From contig CAJUOP010000006.1 of NCBI GenBank assembly GCA_910588465.1, positions 1-64,000 on the forward strand: a stretch of DNA of 64,000 nucleotides, in the 5' to 3' direction. This DNA comes from an uncultured Christensenellaceae bacterium (GTDB lineage Bacteria > Bacillota > Clostridia > Christensenellales > Borkfalkiaceae). Positions 31,586-39,164 of this stretch are shown here, one piece after another (the stretch's first letter is position 1; the number at the start of each line of letters is the position of its first letter). Made by a program: the position numbers and the translations under genes. The notes below the pieces were generated by a model. The model saw only the letters and a program-made list of their open reading frames with translations, was not told the DNA's origin and searched no databases.

Positions 31586-32310
31586 TTATCGACTTTACCG
31601 ACCCGCATAAAATTTACGTCGTATACGAGCTGTCCGCCGTATTCGCAACCGAAGGGAACGCGGAGGCGGAGCGCACGTTTCGCATCGTATACGTAATGAA
31701 CGCGAAAAACGGGAATCTTGACCGAAGCTACGATCTGTCGTTCGGCGGATTGCACGCGATTTTCCGGAACGGACGCATCGTTTGTTCGGAAGAGTCGGCG
31801 GTCAGGGTTCCCGTTTCCGTCAGTCCCGACCAGGACCGCGTTACGGTGGGCAACTCCGAAATGGAGTTTCCCTTTACCGAAAAAACTCCTGTCTGGACGG
31901 GGGAAAAGATTTTCGCGGGGGACAAGGTGACGTTTTCGGGAACGCTTTCTTTTAACCCCGAATCGGCGGACAACGTGCCCGCCGTCTATCTGTTTTCGGG
32001 CTACGTCCTCGGATATTGGCAGACGAGCAAAGAGCCCTTCAACTTTTCCGCGGAGGGACTTGCCGTGCAGTACAGTTCGGGGAACGTGCCGTTTGATTCG
32101 CTCGCTCCCGTAAACGGCGGGCTGTGCGAAATCGTATTCGACTGGACGGAAAGCAACCGACTGATTATTTCCGTTACCTGCAAAAAAGACGGCGCCGAGG
32201 CGAGCGCAAGCTTGACCCTTACGGGCATGAGCGAAGAGGGTTACTATATCGGGCTGGGCGGCGAAAACTGTTATTATTCGGCAACGGTGAGCCGTACTTC
32301 GGCAAAATAG
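31570..32310 (+). CDS. repeat-rich lipoprotein, C-terminal part after a frameshift
   Basis: Continuation of the preceding lipoprotein in the -1 frame. The upstream frame reads TTA AAA AAA ACT; slipping back one base at A8 (31561-31568) or one extra A would join it to IIIDFTDPHKIYVVYELSAVF. There is no ribosome site for independent translation. The product (about 246 residues) looks like a concanavalin-like or other beta-sandwich module (FNFSAEGLAVQYSSGNVPFDS...GLCEIVFDWTESNRLIISVTCKKDG). Extracellular, role unknown. Confidence 0.7.
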   Translation: MCCKIIIDFTDPHKIYVVYELSAVFATEGNAEAERTFRIVYVMNAKNGNLDRSYDLSFGGLHAIFRNGRIVCSEESAVRVPVSVSPDQDRVTVGNSEMEFPFTEKTPVWTGEKIFAGDKVTFSGTLSFNPESADNVPAVYLFSGYVLGYWQTSKEPFNFSAEGLAVQYSSGNVPFDSLAPVNGGLCEIVFDWTESNRLIISVTCKKDGAEASASLTLTGMSEEGYYIGLGGENCYYSATVSRTSAK

Positions 32311-32398
32311 TCCGTTTGCATGTTAACCGAACGCGGAAGCGGGGCTTGACGTTTCAGGCTCCGTTTTTCAGTCTCTGCGGTCGGTGAACGAAAAACAC

Positions 32399-32427
32399 TT
32401 GACACGAAACGCGCTTTCCGTTACAAT
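32399..32427 (+). promoter_or_regulatory. sigma-A promoter of ruvC, probably leaderless
   Basis: TTGACA (32399-32404), 17 bp, TACAAT (32422-32427). The ATG starts 7 nt after the -10, as at ruvX, and no ribosome site is possible. Confidence 0.75.
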
Positions 32428-32433
32428 ATCGGT

Positions 32434-32931
32434 ATGATTATTTTAGGGCTCGATCCGGGGATCGGCACGATGGGCTACGGGGTGATCGAAAAGGACGCGC
32501 GGGGGAATTGCTCCGCCGTCGACTTCGGCGCGGTAAAGACGCCCAAGGACGAAAATCTCGCCGTTCGGCTGTGTATTCTGGAAGAGGGTGTGAACAAAAT
32601 TTTCGATAAATTCCGCCCTGACGAAGCGGCGATGGAAGAGCTGTTTTTTTCCAAAAACATTACGACGGGCATTGCGGTGGCGCACGCGCGGGGGGTTATG
32701 CTGATGACCTGCTGCAAGCGCTGCGGGCGGATCTTCGAGTATACGCCCAACCAGATAAAGCAGGCGCTTACGGGCTACGGCAAGGCGGACAAGGGGCAGA
32801 TGCAGCGCGTGGTCGCGGCGCACCTGCGTCTTAGCTCCGTGCCCCGCCCCGACGACGCGGCGGACGCGCTCGGCGTTGCGCTCTGCCATGCGTTTACGAA
32901 CAGATTTTCCGATCTGTTCGGCGTTCGGTAA
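32434..32931 (+). CDS. ruvC: Holliday junction endonuclease RuvC
   Basis: A 165-residue resolvase that cuts Holliday junctions. Catalytic acidic residues are in LGLDPGIGTMGYG (D7), AMEELFF (Glu) and PDDAADALGVALCH (two Asp). The start at 32434 sits at the expected transcription start. It is followed closely by ruvA and ruvB, the branch-migration motor. Confidence 0.95.
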   Translation: MIILGLDPGIGTMGYGVIEKDARGNCSAVDFGAVKTPKDENLAVRLCILEEGVNKIFDKFRPDEAAMEELFFSKNITTGIAVAHARGVMLMTCCKRCGRIFEYTPNQIKQALTGYGKADKGQMQRVVAAHLRLSSVPRPDDAADALGVALCHAFTNRFSDLFGVR

Positions 32932-32942
32932 CAAGGAGAATT

Positions 32943-33545
32943 ATGATCGGTTATCTAAGAGGAAAGGTAAGACAGCTTACGCCCGATTACGTGCTTTTGG
33001 AGGTGAACGGGGTCGGGTACGAGGTGATTTGCTCGGGTGCGGCGTTCTCCGCCCTCTCGGGCGTGAAACAGGGGAGCGACGGCGAGGTTTACACCTATTT
33101 AAAGGTGAGCGACGACGGCGTTTCACTGTTCGGATTTGCCGATATTCAGGAAAAGAATTTGTTTTTAAAGCTCACCTCCGTGCAGGGGGTGGGCGCGAAG
33201 AGCGCCATTTCCGTGCTTTCGTCCATGCGCCCCGCCGAGCTTTCGGAAGCGATCGCCACCGCCGATTCCAAACGGCTTTGCGCGGTGAAGGGGTTGGGCA
33301 AAAAGACGGCGGAGCGAATCATCCTCGAGCTGCACGGCAAAATTTCCGCGGACGAGCTTTTGGGCGGCGACGGCACGGCGGGAAGGGCTTCCGCTCTTCC
33401 GACCGAGCGGGACGACGACGCGGTGTCCGCGCTGATCGGGCTGGGCTTTACCAAACAGGAGAGCGCGCGCGCCGTAGAGCGCGCCAAGCAGAACGGGGCT
33501 CGCACGGTGGAGGAGATCATCGCCGCCGCCCTGAAAGGAATGTAA
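32943..33545 (+). CDS. ruvA: Holliday junction branch migration protein RuvA
   Basis: A 200-residue junction-binding protein. It has an N-terminal OB fold (MIGYLRGKVRQLTPDYVLLEVNGVGYEV), two helix-hairpin-helix motifs (LTSVQGVGAKSAISVLSSM, LCAVKGLGKKTAERIILELHGK) and the C-terminal domain III that contacts RuvB (DAVSALIGLGFTKQESARAVERA). AAGGAG before ATG 32943. Confidence 0.96.
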   Translation: MIGYLRGKVRQLTPDYVLLEVNGVGYEVICSGAAFSALSGVKQGSDGEVYTYLKVSDDGVSLFGFADIQEKNLFLKLTSVQGVGAKSAISVLSSMRPAELSEAIATADSKRLCAVKGLGKKTAERIILELHGKISADELLGGDGTAGRASALPTERDDDAVSALIGLGFTKQESARAVERAKQNGARTVEEIIAAALKGM

Positions 33546-33568
33546 TTTACGCATAAAAGGAGCGGACT

Positions 33569-34624
33569 ATGTTTGACTCATACGAAGATATGGGGGAGGA
33601 GCGGCTGCTCTCTTCCTCGAAGAGCGGGTTCGACGCGGAGGAAAACGTTCTCCGCCCGAAAACCATGGAAGAATACGTGGGACAGGATAAGGTGAAAGAA
33701 AATCTGTCCGTGTTTATGGAGGCGGCGAAGGCGCGCGGGGAAGCGCTCGACCACGTGCTTTTATACGGTCCTCCCGGACTCGGGAAAACGACGCTTGCCC
33801 ACATTATCGCCAACACCATGGGCACGCAGATCAAGCTGACCTCCGGTCCGTCGATCGAGCACGCTGGCGATCTTGCCGCCATTTTAACCAACCTGAACGA
33901 GGGCGACGTGTTCTTTATCGACGAAATTCACCGTCTGAACCACGTCGTTGAGGAAATTCTGTATTCCGCCATGGAGGATTACGCGCTCGACATTGTAGTG
34001 GGCAAGGGACCTTCCGCGCGCAATATCCGCCTGTCGCTGAATAAGTTTACGCTGATCGGCGCGACGACCCGCGCGGGAATGCTGTCCTCGCCTTTGCGCG
34101 ACCGTTTCGGGATTTTGTGCCGCCTCGACTTGTATACCCCTACCGAGCTGCAGCGTATCGTCACCCGCTCGGCACACACGCTGGGGGTCTCGATCGAGAG
34201 TGAGGGCGGCTTCGAAATTGCCCGCCGTTCGCGCGGGACGCCCCGTATCGCAAACCGCCTGTTAAAGCGCGTGCGCGACTTTTCGTACGTGGCGGGCAGC
34301 AGCGCGATCACGCAAAAGGACGCCCGCCTTGCGCTTTCCAGATTGGAAATCGACGAGCTGGGGCTGGACGAGACGGACCGCAACATCCTGCGCGCGCTCA
34401 TCGAAAAATTCGGCGGCGGACCCGCGGGACTGGATACGCTCGCCGCTCTCATCAACGAGGACGTGACCACCGTCGAGGACGTGTACGAGCCCTATTTGTT
34501 GCAGCTCGGGTTTATTGCGCGCACGCCGCGCGGCAGAGTGTGTTTAAAGGGCGGCTACGAGCACATGGGCGTCGAAATGCCCGAAGGGCTGCAAAGACAG
34601 ACTTCCATGTTCGACGGACAGTAA
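33569..34624 (+). CDS. ruvB: Holliday junction branch migration ATPase RuvB
   Basis: A 351-residue AAA+ motor. Walker A GPPGLGKTT, Walker B FFIDEIHRL, sensor 1 GATTRAGMLSSPLRDRFG, arginine finger in SPLRDRFG, sensor 2 SRGTPRIANRLLKRVRD, and the C-terminal winged helix (GLDTLAALINEDVTTVEDVYEPYLLQLGFIARTPRGR). AGGAG upstream of the ATG. Confidence 0.97.
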   Translation: MFDSYEDMGEERLLSSSKSGFDAEENVLRPKTMEEYVGQDKVKENLSVFMEAAKARGEALDHVLLYGPPGLGKTTLAHIIANTMGTQIKLTSGPSIEHAGDLAAILTNLNEGDVFFIDEIHRLNHVVEEILYSAMEDYALDIVVGKGPSARNIRLSLNKFTLIGATTRAGMLSSPLRDRFGILCRLDLYTPTELQRIVTRSAHTLGVSIESEGGFEIARRSRGTPRIANRLLKRVRDFSYVAGSSAITQKDARLALSRLEIDELGLDETDRNILRALIEKFGGGPAGLDTLAALINEDVTTVEDVYEPYLLQLGFIARTPRGRVCLKGGYEHMGVEMPEGLQRQTSMFDGQ

Positions 34625-34627
34625 ACG

Positions 34628-35383
34628 ATGTTTACGAAAGAGGATATTTTACGGGCGGCGGCAATGCAGTCCGCGACCGATTGCGGCTGTTCTCCCTCCG
34701 ATTTTTTCGGGAGAGAAAACGTGTTCGTCGAATCTTGCGTGACGGCGGGGGCGCGGGCGTACTTAAAACAGCCGCTTGCCTGCAATCTTGTATTTTACGG
34801 TCATAATATCGTGGCTTGCGTGCGCTCGGATCTGCGCGCCGTCGTTGCGGAATATTGTAACGGGCGCGTCGCGTATCAATGCTTCGAAACGCCCGCCCTG
34901 CACGAGCTGGACCGCGCCTTGGCGCCGTTCGGCGTGCGCTCGAAATATATGGCGGAATATTTCCTGCCCGATCCCGCGCGGATCGAAGAGCTTGCCTGCG
35001 GGTATCTCGTCCGTCCGCTTTTTCCCGGGGATTTTCAATCGCTGTACCTTCCGTGTTGGAGCAACGCGCTATGCGCGGACCGCCCCGAGCGGGATATGCT
35101 GTGCATGGGCGCGTATGACGGCGAAACGCTCGTCGGGCTGGCGGGCGCTTCCGCGGACTGCGAAAGTATGTGGCAGATCGGAGTGGACGTGCTGCCCGAG
35201 TACCGCAGGCGGGGGATCGCCTCCGCGCTTACCTCCCGTCTGACGAAAGAGATTTTCGCTCGCGGGAAAATCCCCTTTTACTGTGCGGCGTGGAGCAATC
35301 TGCGTTCGGTAAACAATGCGATCAAGTGCGGATTTTACCCTGCGTGGGCGGAGCTTACCTGTTTGGAAACGGAGAAAAAATGA
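34628..35383 (+). CDS. GNAT-family N-acetyltransferase
   Basis: A 251-residue protein with a C-terminal GNAT domain: VDVLPEYRRRGIASALTSRLTKEIFARG is motif A with the acetyl-CoA loop RRRGIA, followed by YCAAWSNLRSVNNAIKCGFYPAWAELT. The N-terminal 130 residues are not recognised, though they are common among clostridial relatives of this size. Substrate unknown. It sits between ruvB and queA and overlaps queA by 4 bp, so all are co-expressed. Confidence 0.88.
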   Translation: MFTKEDILRAAAMQSATDCGCSPSDFFGRENVFVESCVTAGARAYLKQPLACNLVFYGHNIVACVRSDLRAVVAEYCNGRVAYQCFETPALHELDRALAPFGVRSKYMAEYFLPDPARIEELACGYLVRPLFPGDFQSLYLPCWSNALCADRPERDMLCMGAYDGETLVGLAGASADCESMWQIGVDVLPEYRRRGIASALTSRLTKEIFARGKIPFYCAAWSNLRSVNNAIKCGFYPAWAELTCLETEKK

Positions 35384-36408
35384 ACGAACTGAAAAAGAGC
35401 GATTTTTATTACGATCTGCCCGAGGAGCTGATCGCGCAGACGCCCGCCGAGCCGCGGGACTCCTCCCGCCTGTTGGTATACCATCGCGTGGAACGGAAAA
35501 CCGAACACAGGATTTTCCGCGACGTCACCGAGTATCTGCGCGCGGGCGACGTGCTGGTGATTAATCGCACCAAGGTGCTGCCTGCGCGGCTCTTTGCGCA
35601 AACGCCGAGCGGCGGCAGGGTGGAGGTGCTGTTGTTAAAGCGCAAGGATCTCCATGATTGGGAGGTGCTCGTCCGTCCCGGCAAAAAGTGCAGGGTCGGC
35701 GCGCGCCTTATCGTAAACGGGGAGCTTTCGCTCGAAGTAAAAGCTATCACGGATTCGGGCGAGCGGATCGTAACGTTTTCCTACGAGGGGACGTTCGAGG
35801 ACGTTTTGTCCCGTGCGGGGAGCATGCCGCTTCCGCCCTATATTCACGAAAAATTAAACAATCCCGACCGCTATCAGACGGTGTACTGCAAGGAGAACGG
35901 CTCGGCGGCGGCGCCTACGGCGGGGTTGCATTTCACGCCCGAGCTGCTGCAAAAGCTCCGCGCGGCGGGCGTGGAGATCGCCGAGGTGCTTCTGCACGTG
36001 GGGCTGGGCACCTTCCGCCCCGTAAAAGAGGAAAACGTGCTCGATCATAAAATGCACTCGGAGTATTACGAGGTTTCGCCCGAGGCGGCGGAGATTATAA
36101 ACCGCGCCAAACGGGAGGGGCGGCGGATCGTCGCCGTGGGCACCACCTCGGTGCGCACGCTGGAAACGGTTGCGGACGAAAACGGATTCTTAAAGCCCGA
36201 AAGCGGCGACACCGAAATTTTTATTTATCCGCCTTACCGATTTCGGTGCGTAGACGCGCTGATTACCAACTTTCATTTGCCCGAGAGCACGCTGTTAATG
36301 CTTGTTTCCGCACTCTGCTCGCGGGAAGAGGTAATGGAGATTTATAAAACCGCCGTGCATGAGAAATACCGTTTTTTCTCCTTCGGCGACGCGATGATGA
36401 TTTTATAA
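35380..36408 (+). CDS. queA: S-adenosylmethionine:tRNA ribosyltransferase-isomerase QueA
   Basis: A 342-residue enzyme that moves the ribosyl part of SAM to preQ1 in tRNA, making epoxyqueuosine. Signatures are FYYDLPEELIAQTPAEPRDSSRLLV, VLVINRTKVLPARLF, PTAGLHFTPELL, HVGLGTFRPV and TNFHLPESTLLMLVSAL. The start at 35380 overlaps the stop of the GNAT gene; a longer in-frame frame upstream is a shadow of that gene. Forms the queuosine set with tgt and queH. Confidence 0.96.
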   Translation: MNELKKSDFYYDLPEELIAQTPAEPRDSSRLLVYHRVERKTEHRIFRDVTEYLRAGDVLVINRTKVLPARLFAQTPSGGRVEVLLLKRKDLHDWEVLVRPGKKCRVGARLIVNGELSLEVKAITDSGERIVTFSYEGTFEDVLSRAGSMPLPPYIHEKLNNPDRYQTVYCKENGSAAAPTAGLHFTPELLQKLRAAGVEIAEVLLHVGLGTFRPVKEENVLDHKMHSEYYEVSPEAAEIINRAKREGRRIVAVGTTSVRTLETVADENGFLKPESGDTEIFIYPPYRFRCVDALITNFHLPESTLLMLVSALCSREEVMEIYKTAVHEKYRFFSFGDAMMIL

Positions 36409-36458
36409 CCGTATACGGCGTTGCACTGTGGCTTTGATTAAAACGGCGGTGCTTCCCT

Positions 36459-36615
36459 TGTCATTCAGAGTGTTGGAAGTTTCTCTTGTCATTCAGAGGG
36501 AGCGGAGCGACCGAAGGAATCTTAAGAGGTGAGCGGACTCAATTCATGGGATTCTTTCGCTGCGTTCAGAATGACAGGGTACGGCGGGGCAGAATGACAA
36601 AAACGGCGGGACGGA
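36459..36615. repeat. inverted intergenic repeat of the TGTCATTCTGAG family
   Basis: Two left arms (TGTCATTCAGAG at about 36459 and 36488) and a right arm GATTCTTTCGCTGCG...AGAATGACA near 36549, followed by short AGAATGACA-ACGGCGGG units. It fills the gap between queA and tgt. Confidence 0.8.
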
Positions 36616-36672
36616 ACAACGGGACAGAGCGGCAGAACGGCGCAAGGAACGAATCAAAAGGGTTAACAAAAC

Positions 36673-37800
36673 ATGAACAACGAATATTTTTCTTTCGAGC
36701 TGCAAAAGACCGACCCCGAAACGGGGGCGCGCGCAGGCGTGCTGCATACGCCTCACGGCGATATTTTAACGCCCGTATATATGCCCGTGGGCACGCAGGC
36801 GACCGTAAAGGGGCTTTATCCCCGCGACTTAAAGGAAGCGGGCTCGCAGATTATTCTGTCGAATACCTATCATCTGTATATGCGCCCCGGCGACGAGTTG
36901 ATCAAAGCGGCGGGGGGGCTGCACAAGTTTATGAATTGGGACAAGCCCATTTTAACGGACAGCGGCGGATTTCAGGTGTTCTCGCTCGCTTCGCTCAATA
37001 ACATTACCGACGACGGCGTGCGCTTTTCCTCGCACGTGGACGGGAGCAGCCATTTCTTTACGCCCGAAAAGGCGATGGATATTCAGCACAATCTCGGTTC
37101 GGATATTATCATGGCGTTTGATCAGTGTTCGGAATACGGCTATACGCACGAGCAGGCGCGGCGGGCGCTGGACAGAACGGTTTCCTGGCTCGACCGCTGC
37201 TTTAAGGCGCACGGCGATCCCGCGCAGGCGCTCTTTCCCATCGTGCAGGGGAACTTTTACAAAGACCTTCGCATCGAGAGCGTGGAGCGCGCGTTGCCCT
37301 ACGTAAAGCATGGGATCGCGATCGGCGGGCTGTCCGTGGGCGAGCCCAAGCCGCTCATGTACGAAATGCTCGAAGAAATGCGCCCGCATCTTCCGACGGA
37401 CGTGCCCCGCTATTTAATGGGCGTCGGTTCGCCCGACTGTCTGGTGGAGGGCGTTCTGCGCGGCGTGGATATGTTCGATTGCGTGCTCGCTACCCGCGTG
37501 GCGCGCAACGGCACCGCGCTCACCTCGCGCGGAAAGGTGGTGGTGCGCAACGGAAAGTACAAGGCGGATTTTTCCCCGCTCGATCCCGAATGCGACTGCT
37601 ACTGCTGCCGCAATTACACCAAAGCTTATTTGCGCCACTTGGTAAACGTGGGCGAGATGACGGGCGCCATGCTGCTCTCGCTGCACAACATTTCTTATTT
37701 GCACAGGCTGATGCGCGGACTGCGCGAGAGCATTTTCACAGAAAAAGTAAAGGAATTCGCGCGCGCGTTTTACGAAAAACAGGAAGAGGGCAACGCGTAA
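36673..37800 (+). CDS. tgt: queuine tRNA-ribosyltransferase (tRNA-guanine transglycosylase)
   Basis: A 375-residue enzyme that swaps guanine 34 for preQ1 in tRNAs with GUN anticodons. It has the catalytic Asp in DSGGFQVFS, the second Asp in FDCVLATRVARNG, and the zinc site DCYCCRNYTKAYLRHL with a further His. Usual length. The ribosome site is weak (GGG at -10). Confidence 0.96.
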   Translation: MNNEYFSFELQKTDPETGARAGVLHTPHGDILTPVYMPVGTQATVKGLYPRDLKEAGSQIILSNTYHLYMRPGDELIKAAGGLHKFMNWDKPILTDSGGFQVFSLASLNNITDDGVRFSSHVDGSSHFFTPEKAMDIQHNLGSDIIMAFDQCSEYGYTHEQARRALDRTVSWLDRCFKAHGDPAQALFPIVQGNFYKDLRIESVERALPYVKHGIAIGGLSVGEPKPLMYEMLEEMRPHLPTDVPRYLMGVGSPDCLVEGVLRGVDMFDCVLATRVARNGTALTSRGKVVVRNGKYKADFSPLDPECDCYCCRNYTKAYLRHLVNVGEMTGAMLLSLHNISYLHRLMRGLRESIFTEKVKEFARAFYEKQEEGNA

Positions 37801-37866
37801 ATTTTGTCGAATTGTCCGCCCGAAAGTGAAATTCGCGTAAAAATGGAAAAATTTCACGAAAAACGC

Positions 37867-37895
37867 TTGCTAAATTTTTCCAAAACGGGTATCAT
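37867..37895 (+). promoter_or_regulatory. sigma-A promoter of yajC
   Basis: TTGCTA (37867-37872), 17 bp, TATCAT (37890-37895), followed by AAGGAG and ATG 37923. Confidence 0.6.
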
Positions 37896-37922
37896 TATAT
37901 AGGAATTTCAAAGGAGATTATT

Positions 37923-38438
37923 ATGTGGTTTTCATATTTGCTGGAAGGCGAAGCCGCTGCAGGTAAAATGCCGGGCTGGGTGCTCTACGTGGTAATGGGC
38001 GTCATTATCGCTTTGCTCGTGGTTTGGTTTTTCTTCTCGGGGAGAAAGAACAAGCAGAAACAAAAGGAATACGTGGAGCAGCTCGACGCAATCGACGTCG
38101 GCAACAAGGTTAAGACGGCGGGCGGAATTTGCGGGATCGTGCGCGAGGTATGCGACGATAACACCGTGATCATCGAAACGGGCAGCGAGCAAACGGGTAA
38201 ATCGTTTGTAAAAATGGATAAAGAGCTGATCGCGCAGACGGACGCGAAGGGTCCTACCCAGATCGCGCGCGAGGCGGCGGAAGCGGCGCGCAAGGCGGAA
38301 AAGGAAGCCAAAAATCCGAATAAATCTCAGAATTCGGAAAAGGCGGAAGAAAAGGAAGAGAAATCCGAACACGTCGAAGAGCCGACCGTAACGGAAGAGC
38401 CGAACAAGACGGAAGAAAACGAAAAAGAGAAAGAATAA
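37923..38438 (+). CDS. yajC: preprotein translocase subunit YajC with a long acidic tail
   Basis: 171 residues. One membrane span (VLYVVMGVIIALLVVWFFFSGRK, residues 20-42) and the YajC core (LDAIDVGNKVKTAGGICGIVREVCDDNTVIIETGSEQTGKSFVKMDKELIA). YajC usually ends at about 100 residues; here an extra 70-residue Lys/Glu-rich low-complexity tail follows, presumably in the cytoplasm. YajC works with SecDF, whose genes lie 2 kb downstream. Confidence 0.9.
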   Translation: MWFSYLLEGEAAAGKMPGWVLYVVMGVIIALLVVWFFFSGRKNKQKQKEYVEQLDAIDVGNKVKTAGGICGIVREVCDDNTVIIETGSEQTGKSFVKMDKELIAQTDAKGPTQIAREAAEAARKAEKEAKNPNKSQNSEKAEEKEEKSEHVEEPTVTEEPNKTEENEKEKE

Positions 38439-38482
38439 ACATACGAGCCTCCGCATACCTATGTAGCACGGAGGCTTTTTAT

Positions 38483-38863
38483 ATGGAAAATTCATTTTGG
38501 AAGCGCGCCGTGTGGGAAGCGGCGAAAGCCGCGCTTTCGGCAACGGCGTTTTGTATTATCGCGGAGGCGATCTTCGCGCTTATCGTGCGGGCGTGCGCGC
38601 CCTCGCAGGGAATGATCACGGCGGTGAACTACCTTATTAAAGGCTTGGGGATCTTTGTGTTTTCCATGATCTTTATCAGAAGAGATCGCGCGTTTTTCAA
38701 GGGACTTGCGGCGGGATTTTGTTCGGTGTTTCTCACCATGTTTTTGTTCGCCGCGATCGGCGGCGGGTTCCACGTAGGGATCTGGTTTTTGCTGGAGCTC
38801 CCGTTGTGCGTGCTCCTCGGCGGCGCGGGCGCGCTTTTGGGAGCGAAATTCGGGAAAGACTGA
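38483..38863 (+). CDS. TIGR04086-type small membrane protein
   Basis: A 126-residue protein with four predicted spans (about residues 12-35, 45-62, 70-92 and 98-120). It has the size, hydrophobicity and place (between yajC and the SCIFF peptide gene) of the TIGR04086/YrzE-like family of Clostridia. Function unknown; the conserved neighbourhood suggests a link with protein export or SCIFF maturation. Confidence 0.75.
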   Translation: MENSFWKRAVWEAAKAALSATAFCIIAEAIFALIVRACAPSQGMITAVNYLIKGLGIFVFSMIFIRRDRAFFKGLAAGFCSVFLTMFLFAAIGGGFHVGIWFLLELPLCVLLGGAGALLGAKFGKD

Positions 38864-38871
38864 AAAAATAC

Positions 38872-38900
38872 TTGCAAAATTTTCCTCTGCGTTGTATAAT
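38872..38900 (+). promoter_or_regulatory. sigma-A promoter of the SCIFF operon
   Basis: TTGCAA (38872-38877), 17 bp, TATAAT (38895-38900). Confidence 0.8.
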
Positions 38901-38927
38901 AGAAAAAAACGCAAGGGAGAGTACGCT

Positions 38928-39083
38928 ATGATCAAGACGATTGCAAAGCCCGCGGAGAAAAAGGTTACGGGCTGCGGCGAATGCAGAAGCACCTGCCAGT
39001 CCGCTTGCAAAACGAGCTGTACGGTTGGAAACCAGTCGTGCGAGCGCGTGACGAGAGAGAGCAAAATCGAAGAAAACAAGTAA
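38928..39083 (+). CDS. scfA: SCIFF peptide (six-cysteine ranthipeptide precursor)
   Basis: A 51-residue RiPP precursor. The six cysteines (C16, C19, C23, C27, C31, C38) lie in the hallmark sequence GCGECRSTCQSACKTSCTVG, then NQSCE. Its maturase, the next gene, forms Cys-to-Thr or similar thioether links (ranthipeptide). ATG 38928 has GGGAGAG upstream and matches the family length; a longer frame to 38892 runs into the promoter. SCIFF is nearly universal in Clostridia; its biological role is only partly known. Confidence 0.96.
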   Translation: MIKTIAKPAEKKVTGCGECRSTCQSACKTSCTVGNQSCERVTRESKIEENK

Positions 39084-39164
39084 ACGAAACAAATGGGCGC
39101 AGGGGTAGCGGTTGCCGCTACTCCGCGTTCTATTTATGTCACGGAAAACGTTCAAAAGAGAGTT

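Noticed and set aside
39093..39164. ATG 39093 as the start of the SCIFF maturase
   Set aside because: No ribosome site; the 24 added residues are not part of the family, whereas MVHVFSYHDKFY at 39165 is the usual N-terminus.
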